Below are positions 1-12,905 of a stretch of 64,000 nucleotides of DNA, piece by piece. The stretch covers positions 1,900,653 to 1,964,652 of the forward strand of contig NW_024468915.1 of assembly GCF_011745365.1 (NCBI RefSeq). Reading direction: 5' to 3'. Under the pieces are notes generated by a model. The model was not told the DNA's origin. It saw only the letters and a list, made by a program, of their open reading frames with translations, and made no database searches. Position 1 is the first letter of the stretch. Each line of letters begins with the position of its first letter. The position numbers were made by a program, and so were the translations under genes. This stretch comes from Cryphonectria parasitica EP155. Lineage: Eukaryota; Ascomycota; Sordariomycetes; Diaporthales; Cryphonectriaceae.

Positions 1-2135
1 CTTTTTCTATCTTTCTTCTTCCTTCTTTTAAGCCTTTGGAAGAAAAAAAAAAGGGGGGGGGGGATCGGGTTTGGCCATGTTTCCTCTCATCCCCAGGGTT
101 ATGCTGCTTCTTCCTATCGGCTGCCTTTCCGGTTCATCTGGAGTACAAGCAGCTTGGGGCCTCTGAGATGATCGAGGGAGTCTGGAGAGGCTTTCGTCAA
201 AAGCAAGTTCTCCCCGGCGATGGGGCCGCTTCACCGAAAGGTTCAAGGTTACTTTTGAAAGAAGAGGCCAGCTCTCTTTCTACTTATGCCCCGCGGCCGA
301 GCCAAGACCAGCGTTCTCCGCAGAGTTACATAGATTCATTTGCGCCTACTTGTTTTCGTTTCCCGTTCTTTTCTTGGAAGTCGTAACGTAATGTCTTGGG
401 ACCAAGTTTTCGAATCTTACATCGATCGTGGCTGGTGACTGGTGACAGCCATGCAGCCACGGTTGAGGGGGAGGGGAGGGGTGTTTGTTTTCTCTGGTCA
501 CTCTGACGGTCTGTTGATGAAAGCGCCGTGGCTCTCTTTCATCACGATTCAACGGCAAGTGCTGGTATAACAAGGGGAGTAGAACAAAATTAATGAGAAG
601 AGGAAGACCAGCGTGTCGAGAACCGCTCAGTGCAACGCCGTCCCTAGTTGGCAGGCCAGCACAACCGCCAGCTGCATGCAATGTACTTTTCCATGGTCCC
701 TCCCCCCAAAGACCTGCTTGACAATAAACATCCTGCGAGCCGTTCCTTTCACGATTTTCTGGAATACGAATGCACCTGTTTCAAGGAACGAATCTGCCAT
801 GCCGCTTGTGGCAGCTGGCTAAAGTCTGCTGAGCCAGGGGAGGAAGTGGGGAGGGGAAGCGCTTTGATCACCAATGGCGTGCCAGACCAGTGGATTTTAA
901 CGTAGTATGGTAGTGTATTACTATATACACTTGACCTGACGGGCGTCTACTTCAGTAAGTACAGTTCTGTAATTTGAGGGTTGATTGTAGAGGGAGATCT
1001 TTTTGACGCTGTCTGAGATTGCAACTGCGGCTCGCAGCCGTGCGACATGAGTCTTGACCGAGCCGTTGCTTTTTCTTGGCGGGGGATTCCATGCACGCAC
1101 AATCCGCCACGATCTCTGACAACCGGTAAGAGACAAGAAGATCCTGGGGTAGTATTACTGCATTTCATGTCATCGTAGCCGCTGCCTCCCCCCCCCCCCC
1201 CGGCCTTCCATTCGATCGACAAAGCCTCAGGGGGTTGGCTCGCAATCGGTTAGGCCTGTCCGATTGTACCTGCAGATTGCAGGCTTCCCACTGCAAGCAT
1301 CTCCTGCATAGTGCTTCGGGTCAAAAGCCGGGAGGGTGTCCCGGCCGTGGCAAGGGGGTGGAGGAGGGGTAGTTTCCTCGGCTAGGCGTGAGATACGATC
1401 GAGGGTACTTTTCCCTCGTGGGCTGCACGACCTTTCTTTTCCTTTTTCCTCTATTGATCTTTTTCTTCTTCTTTCATGTGAGACCAGTTCAAGAGAAGTA
1501 GAAGGAAATGAACGGAAAAGAGGATCGATGGCAGATCCTTGTGGGGTGAATGGATTACTATAGAAAGAACCATTGCCGTCGGTACCCAACCCAGAGACCG
1601 AGGGGCGCTGGGACATCAAGTCGGCCCGTGAAGGAATGACAATGAGCCTTCTTTCTCCATCCCCTCATTGGGGCGGTCTTCTCTCTCCCGCTGTTCCCGT
1701 CCTGCAGGTAATCAATTTCGTGCTCTGACAGGAGCCTATTGGTGAGCCCGCCCGTGGGGTTGACAGCGGGACTTGCAGCCAAGGTGGTCTGAGATTGATG
1801 AGGCGAATGTGACGCGGAGCCCATGCTCGGAATGTGGTGGTTGGCTCGGTTGGGCCTGTGGTGTAATGTTTGCCGTACCTTCTTTCTGTCTGTGTGAGTA
1901 CGTACACACTCACACACACCGGAGGAGCCCACAGTGAACATGACAGGAGATGCAGTGCGGGCTGAAGTTGCAGTCCAAGAGGTCGTCGCGCGAACACCAA
2001 CCCATGCCAGCTTGGCTTCGGCTGTTGATTTGTTAATTAAATAAAGCCCGGAGGACTCCACAGTGCCGGTGGGAATTCTCCGGGTCGAACTCCCTTTTAC
2101 CACGGTACACTATACTACTGCTACCATGTATACAT

Positions 2136-2157
2136 ACACACACACACACACACACAC
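2136..2157. repeat. (AC)11 microsatellite
   Basis: Perfect AC dinucleotide run read directly from the sequence. It is intergenic and is followed by shorter CA-rich blocks to about 2217. Confidence 0.9.
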
Positions 2158-3517
2158 GCTACAATCTGCCAGAGGGCACAGCAATAAGGAACACGTACAT
2201 ACACACCACACACACGTACCCTAGACAGAGGTGCTATCCTCCTCGGTATGGGGCCAGTAGTGGCAGTAGAGGCACCCCCACGTTTTCTTCTTTAACTTTC
2301 TGGTCACGGCTCGTGATTTTCTTTCTTCTTCGTAATGGCCCATGGCGCGCTGGACCGAACCTTGAATAAGAATGATCAGCAGCAGCTGAAAGCTTATCAA
2401 CACGCCATAATTCAAAGATAGCACCATGTTCTATTAGGGATCTCTCTTGTTTTGGCAGAGTCGGTTGATCGATAGACAGCGGCGTACTTTGGTCTCGAGG
2501 CCGAGCGACGCCAGCCGCGGCCCCCCTTTCCAGCGCTGGGGGACTAAAATCCAACGAGGTTCAATAGAGTCAGGCGTGTCAGGGCAGCTGTGGTAGAAGG
2601 CCGGCCTTCCTTCATTGTGGGCACCCCTATTTGGGGAAGATCAGGACAGGGATCCTTCAGAATCGGGACAGGCTCCCCTTGCAGCTTGGCCGGATCAGGG
2701 TAGCATTCCAGGGAATTGGGCGGTAGAGGGGACCCAGATGGCCGGAGGGGACCGTTACGGTAAATAGCAGATCGAGAGAAAGAAAGAAAGAAAAAAAAAA
2801 AGAAACAAAAAAAGAGAGGAAGTGAAGGAGAAAGAGAAGGGGGGGTCTGTGTGGGTGTGTCTCGAGGACCTTGGAGGGAAGGCCTTGAGGAAAAAGAAAG
2901 AGTGAAGGAGAGAGAAAGACGAAAAGAAGAGAGGGTCCGAAAAGGAGGGTCTCAATTTCTGGCCATGTGTCACGCGTGCATGTTTGGCAGGCTGAGATTT
3001 CGTGTCGGACGGGGCAGGATGGGAAATTATCCCACCTCTGATCAGATTTTAGAGAGGCGAAAAGACAATTATTGACATGACAGGAACAAGGACAGGATTT
3101 CAAGGGAGCGTGGTATCAAAGGAGGAACCGTCGAGGAGGATCATCAGCTGGGGGGGTTAATCAAGACAGGAGCTGCAAGTCAAGAGAAGAGCTACTATGG
3201 TACATACTATGGTTCTATCTATCTTTTTTTCTTGCAAATTGGTCTGGATCAGATGGGGAAAAATGGGTATGGTCATGTCAGGGGCACGGGCGCGTGGGTG
3301 GTCTCTTTCATGTCCATCGTCCTTCTTTTCCATCCATCACTACCACCATACCATCATAATCGAGAAAAAACTATGGGTACACACAGTGTGGGATATCAAG
3401 GTACTACTATTACAGCATGTCACAGCAGTAGTGCGTATGCACGTTGGTCCTACGGTACTAACTTGACATATTGAGTTGCGGGCCCTTCCGTCCAGTACAG
3501 GATGTCAAGAGAGGAGG

Positions 3518-3522
<5 letters not shown>

Positions 3523-3552
<30 letters not shown>
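3523..3552. repeat. (AG)15 microsatellite
   Basis: Perfect AG run in intergenic sequence, followed at about 3593-3616 by a CA run. Open frames crossing it read as low-complexity Arg/Glu and are not taken as genes. Confidence 0.9.
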
Positions 3553-3557
<5 letters not shown>

Positions 3558-3916
3558 AGGACAAGAAAAAGGAACAAAGAGGTACCACCGCATACACACA
3601 TACACACACACACACAACCAGTGATCATTATCACTTTGGTACAGCTGTTGCTACTGCCACTACTACAACCACAGTGTCTCGATATGTACTGTGCTATATC
3701 GCCCATACTATACCATAACCATACCATGGCACCATAGCAGTAAGCTCAGACCCTGCCAGGATCCGTGCAGGAACATGCTGTGCCTTCCAGGACCTGTCTG
3801 CATGACCTCGACCAGATTCACTCCAGGTGTCAGATCAAACACATGCCATGCCTTTCGGGGAACGATGATGATGCCAGATGGTGATGGTTGGTGATTCACA
3901 AAGGAGGAAGTGGGGT

Positions 3917-3931
3917 GGGGGGGGGGGGGGG
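3917..3931. repeat. G15 homopolymer
   Basis: Fifteen consecutive G on the plus strand, one of about ten long G or C runs in the window, all outside coding exons. Confidence 0.85.
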
Positions 3932-5430
3932 TGGCTACAGCTGCCTGTACCGCTCAGTCCACATAAGCTAATGGTGAGTTGACCAGCAGCCATGTGGTCT
4001 GTAGCAACTGGCCAGTGTACTTTCTTTGTCTGCTGTACACGTAGTTGCAGCAGTCATGCCGGAGATGAATGATTTGCTGTGGTCCCATTGGGGTTTTTTT
4101 AGGACTCGCCCCTGGCCCCAGACTACGCGTATAGTCGTAGTATTGTTAGTGTAGTAGTAGTGAGGCCTGCTCTTTCCCATATACACTGAGGCAGGCCATC
4201 CTGTCGTAGTGCAGTAGTAGCTGCTGCTGCTACAGCCCCCAAGCTCCCTCTGGCCTCTAGCTCTAGCCCTGGAACCACCCCCCCCCCACTCCCTCCTCCT
4301 TCCCTCACCCAAGGAAGGAAAAGAAAAACCCTGATCAAACCGTCATTTCCAGTGCGTCTTCACATCTTGGACCTCTCTTCTCTCTTTTTCTGGTCCAATC
4401 TCTCCATTCCAATCCTTTCCCCTCATTTTCCCTCCCTTTATCTATGTATCATTGCACAGCAGCAGGTATTCATATCTACTGGCGGTTCATCATTCCGGGC
4501 TTTTCCCCCTACCTTATCCATCTACCCTTTTCTTTTTTATTTTCTTTTTATTAATCTGTAATTCTTTTTTCGTTTCCTCTCCAAAAAGTTCTTTCACACA
4601 CACACACACCCACACGACTCAATGCAGGCCTTCCAAGGTTGCCTGCCGTCAGCCAGCCTTATCACTTCGTCTTGCGTATTGGTTCAAGGTTCATAAATTT
4701 AAGCGCCTTTTCCTGTCTGTCCTCCACAGGCAGCGGACAAATCGGACGAGATACCCCGAACCAAAACATCCCGCTGACTGACGCTGTCCACGTTCGCGAA
4801 TCTGTTGCGCCTGTCGATTGGAGAGACTGGCCATCCCGGAGATTGGAGTCGACAGATCTGGGGTCAGGGTCAACCCAAGCACTTCTCGAAACACGCTTTC
4901 TCCCACCACCACACACACACTCTAGCGTATCCCAGCCTTGATCAGCAGGCAGCCCTCTGTGCTTCTGCCAGCCTTGGATCACGAGACAAGAGAAAAGAGC
5001 CCAGGCCCTAGCTTCCCGCGCTGGGGGGCACCTTGGGTCTGTTCCGCCTGACTGTCTAATTGGTCGCAACACAAACTCTTGCTTCGACAGAGCTCAACTT
5101 GGATTCGACTCGACTCGGCTGGCCTGGCCGGGTGCTCATGCGGTTGCTTCTGCAGAGAGCCAGAGATTTGGGTTCTGGAATCGGATCTGGGTCTAAACTG
5201 AGCATCTCTCTCGACGGAGGCTCGAGCCTCTCGCCCACTCTTGTCGCAGAAGTTGTTGATTATTACTACCAGCCCTGACTCGACTTAGCCCTGGTCCCGG
5301 CTAACCCTCGTCCTTACTCAACTCGTCTTTAAACCCCTTCCCCCAAACAAGAGATCCAGGGCCACAACACCCCTCGACCCTCGTCGTTTCTCATCCTGAT
5401 CGGTTGCGACCCTGTGTCGCATAGCGGGCC

Positions 5431-8400
5431 ATGTCGCAGCTTGCGCACCAGAATCGGGAGCACCCTTCACCAGACCTCCTCTACTCCCAGCCTGACCCTG
5501 GCTCTGGCTCTGCCTCGAACGGTGGTTCTGCCGGCAGTGGACCTGGGCATGGACATGCGCAACCCAAGTCTCAGTCTCACTTCCAACCCGCCCAGTCCCC
5601 ATCATCTCGACCCATACCGGACTACCACCGCCCCAATGCCATGCCCTACACACCCGTCTCACCTACCACCAGCTTCGATGACCAGTATGGAAGCCCTGTT
5701 CAGGACAGTCCAACCATAGGCCGGCCTAACACTTTTGCTTCTGCTGGTCGTCCTCGCCCTTCTCAGCACTCGTCTCACCCCGCCCACGTCCCCAGTCCTA
5801 TCACCATCTTTCCCTTGGGTACGCCTGTGTCTGGATCTGGCGCGCTGGGCTCGCCAACAACTACTCCTCTGTCAAGCACTGGTGCCAGGTAAGTAAGAGA
5901 AAGAAAGAAAGAAAGAAAAGAAGAAAGAACCCATTTTCATTCATCTGCCCTTTGCCGTCTGCCTTCCCCAACCCTCGAGCCTTCCAGCACCCACAGACAA
6001 AGGTATTACATACTTCCGTGCACGCCCAGAGATCCAGCAGATCTTTGGGTTTCTCTTGTGGCCTGGCACGCATACTTGTCTCGGTCGCTGTACATGAATC
6101 AGCCCAGTCCCTTGTGCTACTACACACTGGGCGCATGGGAGCCTCCCTCAACTGCGAGAACGACAAGTGCTTAATCTCTTTTCTTTTTTACTCAATGTCT
6201 CCAAGGGACCAATTCTCACTGTGCAACTGAATACCGTGGTTGCGACGGCCAGAGCGTCTGTCTCGCCCACTACGTCTCGTGGACCACGGTGCCCAAGATC
6301 TACTCGACAGTACTTCATACTGATCCTCATTGCTCTCCTGTTCCAGATTCCGGAAACCTGCGCCCAGCCCGCTTCATAATACCACCGCAATCTCTCCACC
6401 GACCAGTCCTACTCCAAACAGGTCCAACTTCAACCATTCGAGCACGCCCATTGCCACTGCCATACCATTTTCAACCTCGCAAGTCGCAACGCCCACTGCC
6501 CACTCGAGCGAGGCAGTTGGTATAACAGCGCACCTCCCTCAACAAACCTCGAGAGACAATACCGACGCCGAGTACTCGTACTACAACAGCGATTCTTCTG
6601 GTACCGCGACGCCCGAAGACAAACAAGCAGCCAGGTTCGTGGAGTCAGTCGCTTGGTGACATTTTCACTTCCTGCGGTCAACATATAGTAGCCATCGCAG
6701 TGCGGCCTGTGTTCTCGGAGCTAACTCGTCGAATAGGTCGCTCTCCCTGCGCATCCCGAATGAAAACAGCACCACATCGGATCCCGTGAACAAACTTGGA
6801 GTTAGGAGCGGTGCATCCTCCCAAGCCATACCTGGGTCGTCGAGGATGGAGACTGTCAAAGGCCCTCCCCGGAACTCGTCCATAGACTCTGCCATCTCTG
6901 CGATATCCGCAGGATCCTCGGCGTCCAAAAACCCTCAAGATGTCGCCTCAAGTCCGGCGGACATAGAGAGGCTAATCAAGGCGGCCGGGTCGCCTGAGGC
7001 TGTGATAGCGTACCTCCTCAAGGAGAAGCAGGGCCAGTCGCAACAGAATGCGCAGCTCTGGCGGCTGGTGGACAAGCAAAGGGCCATGATCCTGGGACTG
7101 AACAAAGACCTGGAACGATCTCTTAAGGAGAAAGAAAAATATAGGAAGAAGCTGAAGGATCTGGTTTCGTCACAGTCAACGCCGCCAGGATCATCGCCAG
7201 GCCTGGTTCAGGAATCGGAAGAGGGCTCCAGCTCGAGCACTACGGATGCTGCGCCTGGGGCAATGAAGCAACCCATGCTCGACATACCTGCCTCCCCCAG
7301 CGTCGGCTCCGATAGGCTCTCACCTGTCGATGTTGCGATGGCACCATATCCAATAACCCCTCCAGCGGATCAGAGCAGCAATGGGCCTCCCTCTGCCGTG
7401 GAAGAAATCCTGAACCCCTCCCATTTCATGCCGGAAGCAAGCGAGCATGCACTCGACCAGTACGATCCCGATGCCGAGGAGAGGGAGGCTGAGGCCCTGA
7501 GAAAACGGAGGGATATGGCAAATGAGCTGCCGTTGAATACCCCCCTGCCACCAAGGACGAGTTCACATCGCCAGCCCACGTCTCCACGAGTTGGCCCTCC
7601 TGCTGCGTCTCAGCAAGCAGCTGGCTCTGAGACCACCTCGACGTCAAGGGCTTACGATGACGGTGACGGTCTGTCCAACTTCCCAGCGCCACCGGCGCCA
7701 CCACCGAGGAAGCCACCGCCAGCACCTCTGCAACTCAAACCCGCAAAAGCCAGTCCGGCATTGACCGAAGAGGAGAACGATGACAGTGACCCAGATACGG
7801 GTGAATTGCTCGAGGTCGACGAGATGACGAGAACCAAGCGAGGACGCCGCAGGACACGACAGGAAGATGACCAGATGCGTGAGATTCTAGCCTTGAAGGA
7901 AGCGGAAGCACGGAGCCTCTCGAAAAAGAGCAAACAAAGCAGCAGCGCCAAGGGAACACCCAAAGAGGCACCCCCGCCGGACATTCAAGTGTTGGGTGAG
8001 ACGCCGGCCTCTTCCCCGAGATCTTTGAACCGACCGAATGCTCCAGAGTCTTTGGGGTCACTGGCCGGCGTGCTCAGTGGTCGAGGTGCAGATACGAATG
8101 TGAGCATAGGCTTGCCTGGAAGCCCACGTCCGATCGGAGTGGGCTCAGGGCCCAGTTCGCCGCCAATTTCACCCCGAGAGACTGGCGTTGTTCCTGCCGC
8201 AACATTGTCGCCACGGGCCCCTCGGCAACCTATCCCCTTGCCTCCGAACACCCCTCTTCAGACTCCATCACCACACGATGCGCTGGTTCTGAAATCTCCT
8301 CAACCACTCAACATCGTGAAGAAGAGATTTGCAGACCCGGAGGTCGTTGACACGCCAACATCCAGCCGGGAGAGCACGACAGAAAGGACAAGGGTGTACA

Positions 8401-9349
8401 GGGGTTTCATGTCTGATGAATATCCGGACCTACTGATCACGCCGAATGCACTAATTGCGGTCGTCGTAAAGGTCGCGTCCTCGAGAATGAAACCGTCACG
8501 TGCGAGTCTGATCTCCTTGACGCAGCTAGAGGAAGATCCCGTCTTTACCCTTGCAATTCTCTCCAGAGCGGATGGCGGAGAGTTATGGCGAGTGGAGAAG
8601 GATTCACTGTCTCTCGCCAAGCTCGACTCGAAGCTGAAGCAGTGTGCCGACTTCTCCGCGAGGACGCCTGATCGATCGCTCTTCAGCGGCCACGCTCCGG
8701 CGAAATTGGATGCCCGCCGGCGCGCACTTGATCAATATCTCGACGAGGTTTTCAGTACACCCTTGGACACGAGCGCAGCCATCGATCTCTGCAGATACCT
8801 GTCGACAAACGTCCTGCCGCCCAATGCCGACGAGGTGGGCTCTGCAACAGGTCACGACGAGGAAGGAGGGCCAAAGCTTGGTCCCGGCGGGCGACAGTAC
8901 AAGAGCGGCTACTTGACCAAACGAGGTAAAAACTTTGGTGGTTGGAAGGCCAGGTTTTTCATTGTCGAGGGCCCTCAGCTGAAGTATTTCGAGACGCCTG
9001 GAGGGGCACACTTGGGCACGATCAAGCTCCAGGGTGCCCAGATCGGTCGGCAGTCTCATCCCCAAAACGATCCAAGCTCACCGACGGGTATCAATGATGA
9101 GGCTGACAACCAGTATCGCCATGCGTTTTTGATCCTGGAACCGAAGAAGAAGGACCCCACCACGATGACAAAGCACGTCCTCTGTGCTGAAAGCGACAAG
9201 GAACGTGATCTGTGGGTTAACGTCTTGCTCCCATGGACCAATTATAAAGACCCGGCGGACGACGAGGGCAGGGCGCAGGACCGGCACGGGTCGAGCTCTG
9301 GCCACGGCAAGGGGTCAAATAGCAAGAAGAAGCAGGGGAGGGCTCAACA

Positions 9350-9384
<35 letters not shown>

Positions 9385-10799
9385 CCAGGGAATCTGAGGA
9401 CACGCTTATTGGGGTGAGCTACGACAACACCAAACAGGGCGACATTCCATCGACTGAGTATACCGAAACGCCGCCCGTGGTGACAGTGCCGTCACAAATG
9501 CCGTACTCGATTTCGGCGCCACGAGATCCCCAGTGGATGCCTCCCGACTCGGCAATGTGGCAGAATAAGATGGGCGGCTTGGTTCCCCAGGGTATGGACG
9601 AGAAGAAAGCCAAAAAGCGGAGCTTCTTTGGCTTTGGACCCAAACAGAGATCATCCAGCGACGGGGCAGACTCACTGTTCAGCGACCAAGGTGGCTCTTC
9701 TGGTTCCGCCATGTATTCTGGACCGGTCCGTCGCGTGTTCGGCGCGCCCCTCGCCGAGGCTGTGAAGTACAACTCTCCTCGGGACGTCAGAGTACCGCTG
9801 CCAGCTGTCATCTACCGCTGCATTCAATATCTCGATGCCAGAGGAGCAATCACAGAGGAAGGCATTTTCCGTCTCAGCGGCTCCAACGTGGTCATCAAGC
9901 AGCTCAAAGAGCGGTTTGACACCGAGGGCGACATCAATCTGCTCGAAGATGAACAGTACCACGACATTCATGCGGTCGCGTCCATGCTGAAGGCGTATCT
10001 GCGGGAGCTGCCGACTAGCATCCTGACAAGAGATCTTCACCTCGAGTTCGTGGCCGTCACCGAGATGAACACGCAACAAGAGAAGATTGCAGTACTTCAC
10101 GAACTTGTGAAGCGCCTTCCTCTTGCCAATGGCGCACTGCTCAGGTACCTGATCGCCTTCTTGATCAAGATTATCAACAACGCCGATCGGAACAAGATGA
10201 CCGTTCGCAACGTCGGTATCGTCTTCTCACCCACGCTCACTATCCCGGCTCCCGTCTTCGCTCTACTCCTGCAGAACTATGAAGCCATTTTTGGCATCAC
10301 GCCAGAAGAGTACGAGCTTCCGTCTCCTGGGTCAATGGATGACTCTACGGAGACAGGATCAATTGAAATTCCCCCGAGGCCGGCAACATCTGGTGGAGTG
10401 CGCGAGTCACCTCATCGGCACCGTCTCGCAGAGGCACTAGCTGAGCAGCGCCGGGGTAACACGCCGCCCCCTGTTGGCGGGTTCTCACAGCTCAGATCAA
10501 CGCCCACTCCACCTTTGGCCCAGCGCTACGAACCGAATCCATATGCGCAACAAAACGGAAACGCGGGTCTCTCCACACGCCCAGCCTACGAGAGCATGTT
10601 GATCACCCCGGGTTCTGACCCGAGCCAGTACTACCTCGCACAGCAACGACAAGGCAACGAGAAGACAGCCAGCTATGACCAAGCATATAGCACGAGGGCC
10701 AGCCGACGGGAGAGCTCAATGCTCATGGGTCTACCGCCGAGAGGCCTAACGCCCCAGGGTTCTATGTCTCGCCTTCGAGAGGAGACGCGTTACCAATGA
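5431..10799 (+). CDS. bem3: Bem3-like Rho GTPase-activating protein (PX-like, PH, RhoGAP)
   Basis: Predicted to stimulate GTP hydrolysis by Rho/Cdc42-type GTPases at the cortex and so shape cell polarity. Exons are 5431-5888, 6347-6634 and 6737-10799, giving 1602 residues with all junctions in phase; the second junction has a CTAAC branch point. In order the protein shows a Ser/Pro-rich N-terminus, a probable coiled coil (about 342-393), a long Pro/Ser linker, a PX-like region (about 818-944), a PH domain (about 971-1079, starting near YKSGYLTKRG), a poly-Gln run (about 1119-1132, pure CAG), and a RhoGAP domain (about 1250-1441) with the arginine finger in GIFRLSGS near residue 1294. This domain order matches yeast Bem3. 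The first intron (459 bases) is long for this locus and could hide another small exon, so the N-terminal 250 residues are less certain than the rest. Confidence 0.93.
9342..9382 (+). repeat. CAG trinucleotide tract (poly-Gln) in bem3
   Basis: Near-pure CAG codons encode about 13 glutamines between the PH and RhoGAP domains. The repeat lies in a disordered linker, so length variation would probably be tolerated. Confidence 0.9.
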
Positions 10800-12136
10800 G
10801 AGGGTACGCGCAGTAACGAATCTTGCACATTGATCAAGAGCATTTTCTTCACAACGCATCAACCTGTAATTATCATACATGCACAGCATCTACATCCCAT
10901 TTATCAGTTACGAGATACCATTCATCTATCAGAGCGAAGAGCGATATATCCTTTCTTTTTTTTCTTTTCTGTTTCACCTCAGCAGATACGCCCAATCGAT
11001 GTCAGTCTACGATATCTGCAGCATTCAGGCCTGTATGGCAGGAAACCCCTACGCACTGGCATTTGGCCTCGACTTGGCATGCCAGGGAGCAATGACGCGC
11101 AGAATAATACTCTAATCAAACACTCTTTGATCCTGTGCAGCTGCATGCGGGTCCCAGCAGTTTTGCCGTCGATTCTCCTTTTTAATCTTCCCTTCCTCGG
11201 TGATCTTTTCTTTTGGTGGTTTTCTTTTTCCGCAGTACTCATGATACCACGGGATGAAAGTCGGGAGGAGGAAAAGAAGGTCCTGGACGAGCAAATCAAA
11301 AAGAGTTAAGAACCTACTATACAACTTACTCGGGCGGCACAAGACTTTTGTTCTAGGTTGCGCCTTTTCTTATCTACGGAGTTAACAGAGATCAGACAGG
11401 CGGACTCTCTCACATCCAGAAAAATTGCTGTTCTTAGTGGTGTGCCTTTTTTTTTTTTTTTGATGATTTTCAGCAGCCCGCTTCAGGCGGCTGTTTGGGC
11501 GGTACTTTTGGTGCTCGTTATCTTTCTGCATTGGACGGCTGGCTGGTTTCTGCGGATGGATTTTCTTCGCTGGTGGGAACGACGACCGTGAGTGGGTTTG
11601 GTGGTTTAATCAAGCCAGGTCAATTGTTGAGAAGACGTGGGGAATGATTCTCAAGAGTGTCACGCGCACACGTTGTGTTGATAAGACAGAAATTAAAGAA
11701 ATTGCAATAGAATTTTCCATTCTTGCCATACTAAAATCGCCCTCTTGGTAAAAAAAAAAATAGTTCAGACATACTCGGATCAGATCAGTGCCTGAACCTC
11801 GGGTAGCAATCGAGTTTGGAAAAAGATCAAGAAAACTATCCATTGCCTGACATTCATTCCCAAGGGTATATCATCAACCAAAATTTCGCCATCCTAGGCC
11901 CGTCGCTTGCGGTTTGTTGTACAATACAGTAGTAAATCCAGATACACAGATTCTTCGTAGTCTGACAATAGCGCTTCGGCTCACTCTCCGTACGAGACAA
12001 AAACAAACTCAGATCGGGTGAAGTGGTCACATCGCAGTCGTTCAAGTAAACACAGAAAGTCTGAAGAAAGAAAAGCAGAAAAGTGACAAGACTTCAGGTT
12101 TTCACCACTTTCCAGGGCCACTGCCTACTATCCCCT
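10800..12136. other. Intergenic between bem3 and proline-rich gene
   Basis: This is the convergent 3' side of two genes. It contains a T17 run near 11446-11462 and an A-rich run near 11750. Open frames up to 159 codons are hydrophobic/pyrimidine artefacts without recognisable domains. Most of it is probably 3' untranslated sequence. Confidence 0.5.
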
Positions 12137-12905
12137 TCAATAGTGATACCGCCCCCTTGACCTCCTCCGGTCCTCAATATCGATGGTAATCCTCTCCCTC
12201 TCCACCTCCTCGCGCCGTGGAGGGCTCGGTGGGGCGGGTGGCAGAGACTGCTGCCTTCTGGGCCTCTCGGCAGGACCCTCAACGTAGCGGTACTCGTAGT
12301 TCCGAGGCCGGTACACGGGGACAAGTCTCTCCCTCTCGATGACGAGCTCCCTCTCGCGCTCAGCTATCTCGGTGCGGGCTCTGCTGCTTGTCCTCCTGGA
12401 TGTGGAGGATGCGGAGGAAGACGAGGATGAGGAGGAGCTTCTCTTGGAAGATTTCTTTGAGGTGACGGAGGGCTCGACGTCTACGGCGATGACGTCAATC
12501 TCATCGCGAACGGGAGGAGGCGGAGGAGGGGGCGGGAGCATGATCACCGGTGGTGGTGGCGGCGGGGGTAGGAATACGGGCGGCGGTGGTGGGGGTGGTT
12601 GCTCGATCATCGGCGGCGGCCTGGGTTGGGGAGGAGGTGGTGGTGGTGGGATGACTCTTGTGATTCTGCGCTTGACGGTCACGCTGCCTGGTACGGGCGG
12701 CTCGAGGTAGACCACCTTCTTGGCGTGGCGATACTCCTTTGAAGGCACTTGAGAAGGAATGAGTTAGCGATATGTTTTCTTCCATTCTTCTTGTTTTTCT
12801 GGGTAGAGCAAAGCTGTATGGATAAGAGGATCTTGGCGCGGAGAAAGTGTATGGGCATGGGCGAGGTGGGAGAATACCATAGTCGATGGGCGCATAAAAG
12901 TACAT
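12137..12905 (-). CDS. Small proline-rich protein of unknown function
   Basis: I do not recognise a family. The long frame in the last exon has no ATG at its 5' end, so I looked for an upstream exon. A start at 12905 gives a 28-base first exon (12878-12905, reading MYFYAPIDY), then a 130-base GT-AG intron (12748-12877) with a CTAAC branch point, then exon 12137-12747, for 212 residues in frame. The protein has a short basic segment (about residues 15-30), three or four runs of 7-8 prolines (about 35-85), a serine run, and an Arg/Glu-rich C-terminus with several RER/REREL repeats. The proline runs could bind profilin, SH3 or WW domains (inference). It is likely disordered. The start is supported only by splice logic. 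Confidence 0.65.

Larger units (their letters stand above)
1..5430. other. Gene-free stretch; probable bem3 upstream region and leader
   Basis: No open frame here resembles a known protein or has convincing composition, and several of the longest frames begin with GTG and are low in complexity. The stretch holds G and C homopolymers (about 53-63, 1188-1201, 3917-3931), AC and AG microsatellites, and repeated TACTATGG/GTAC-type words. From about 4340 to 5430 the plus strand becomes pyrimidine-rich, as is common in fungal leaders, and probably belongs to the bem3 transcript (inference). A regulatory RNA cannot be excluded. Confidence 0.5.

Noticed and set aside
1558..2103. 181-codon minus-strand frame
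   Set aside because: It begins with GTG, has no domain, and is spanned by simple sequence; no splice partners were found.
10830..11309. 159-codon frame after bem3
   Set aside because: Its composition comes from pyrimidine-rich 3' untranslated sequence and no similarity is recognised.
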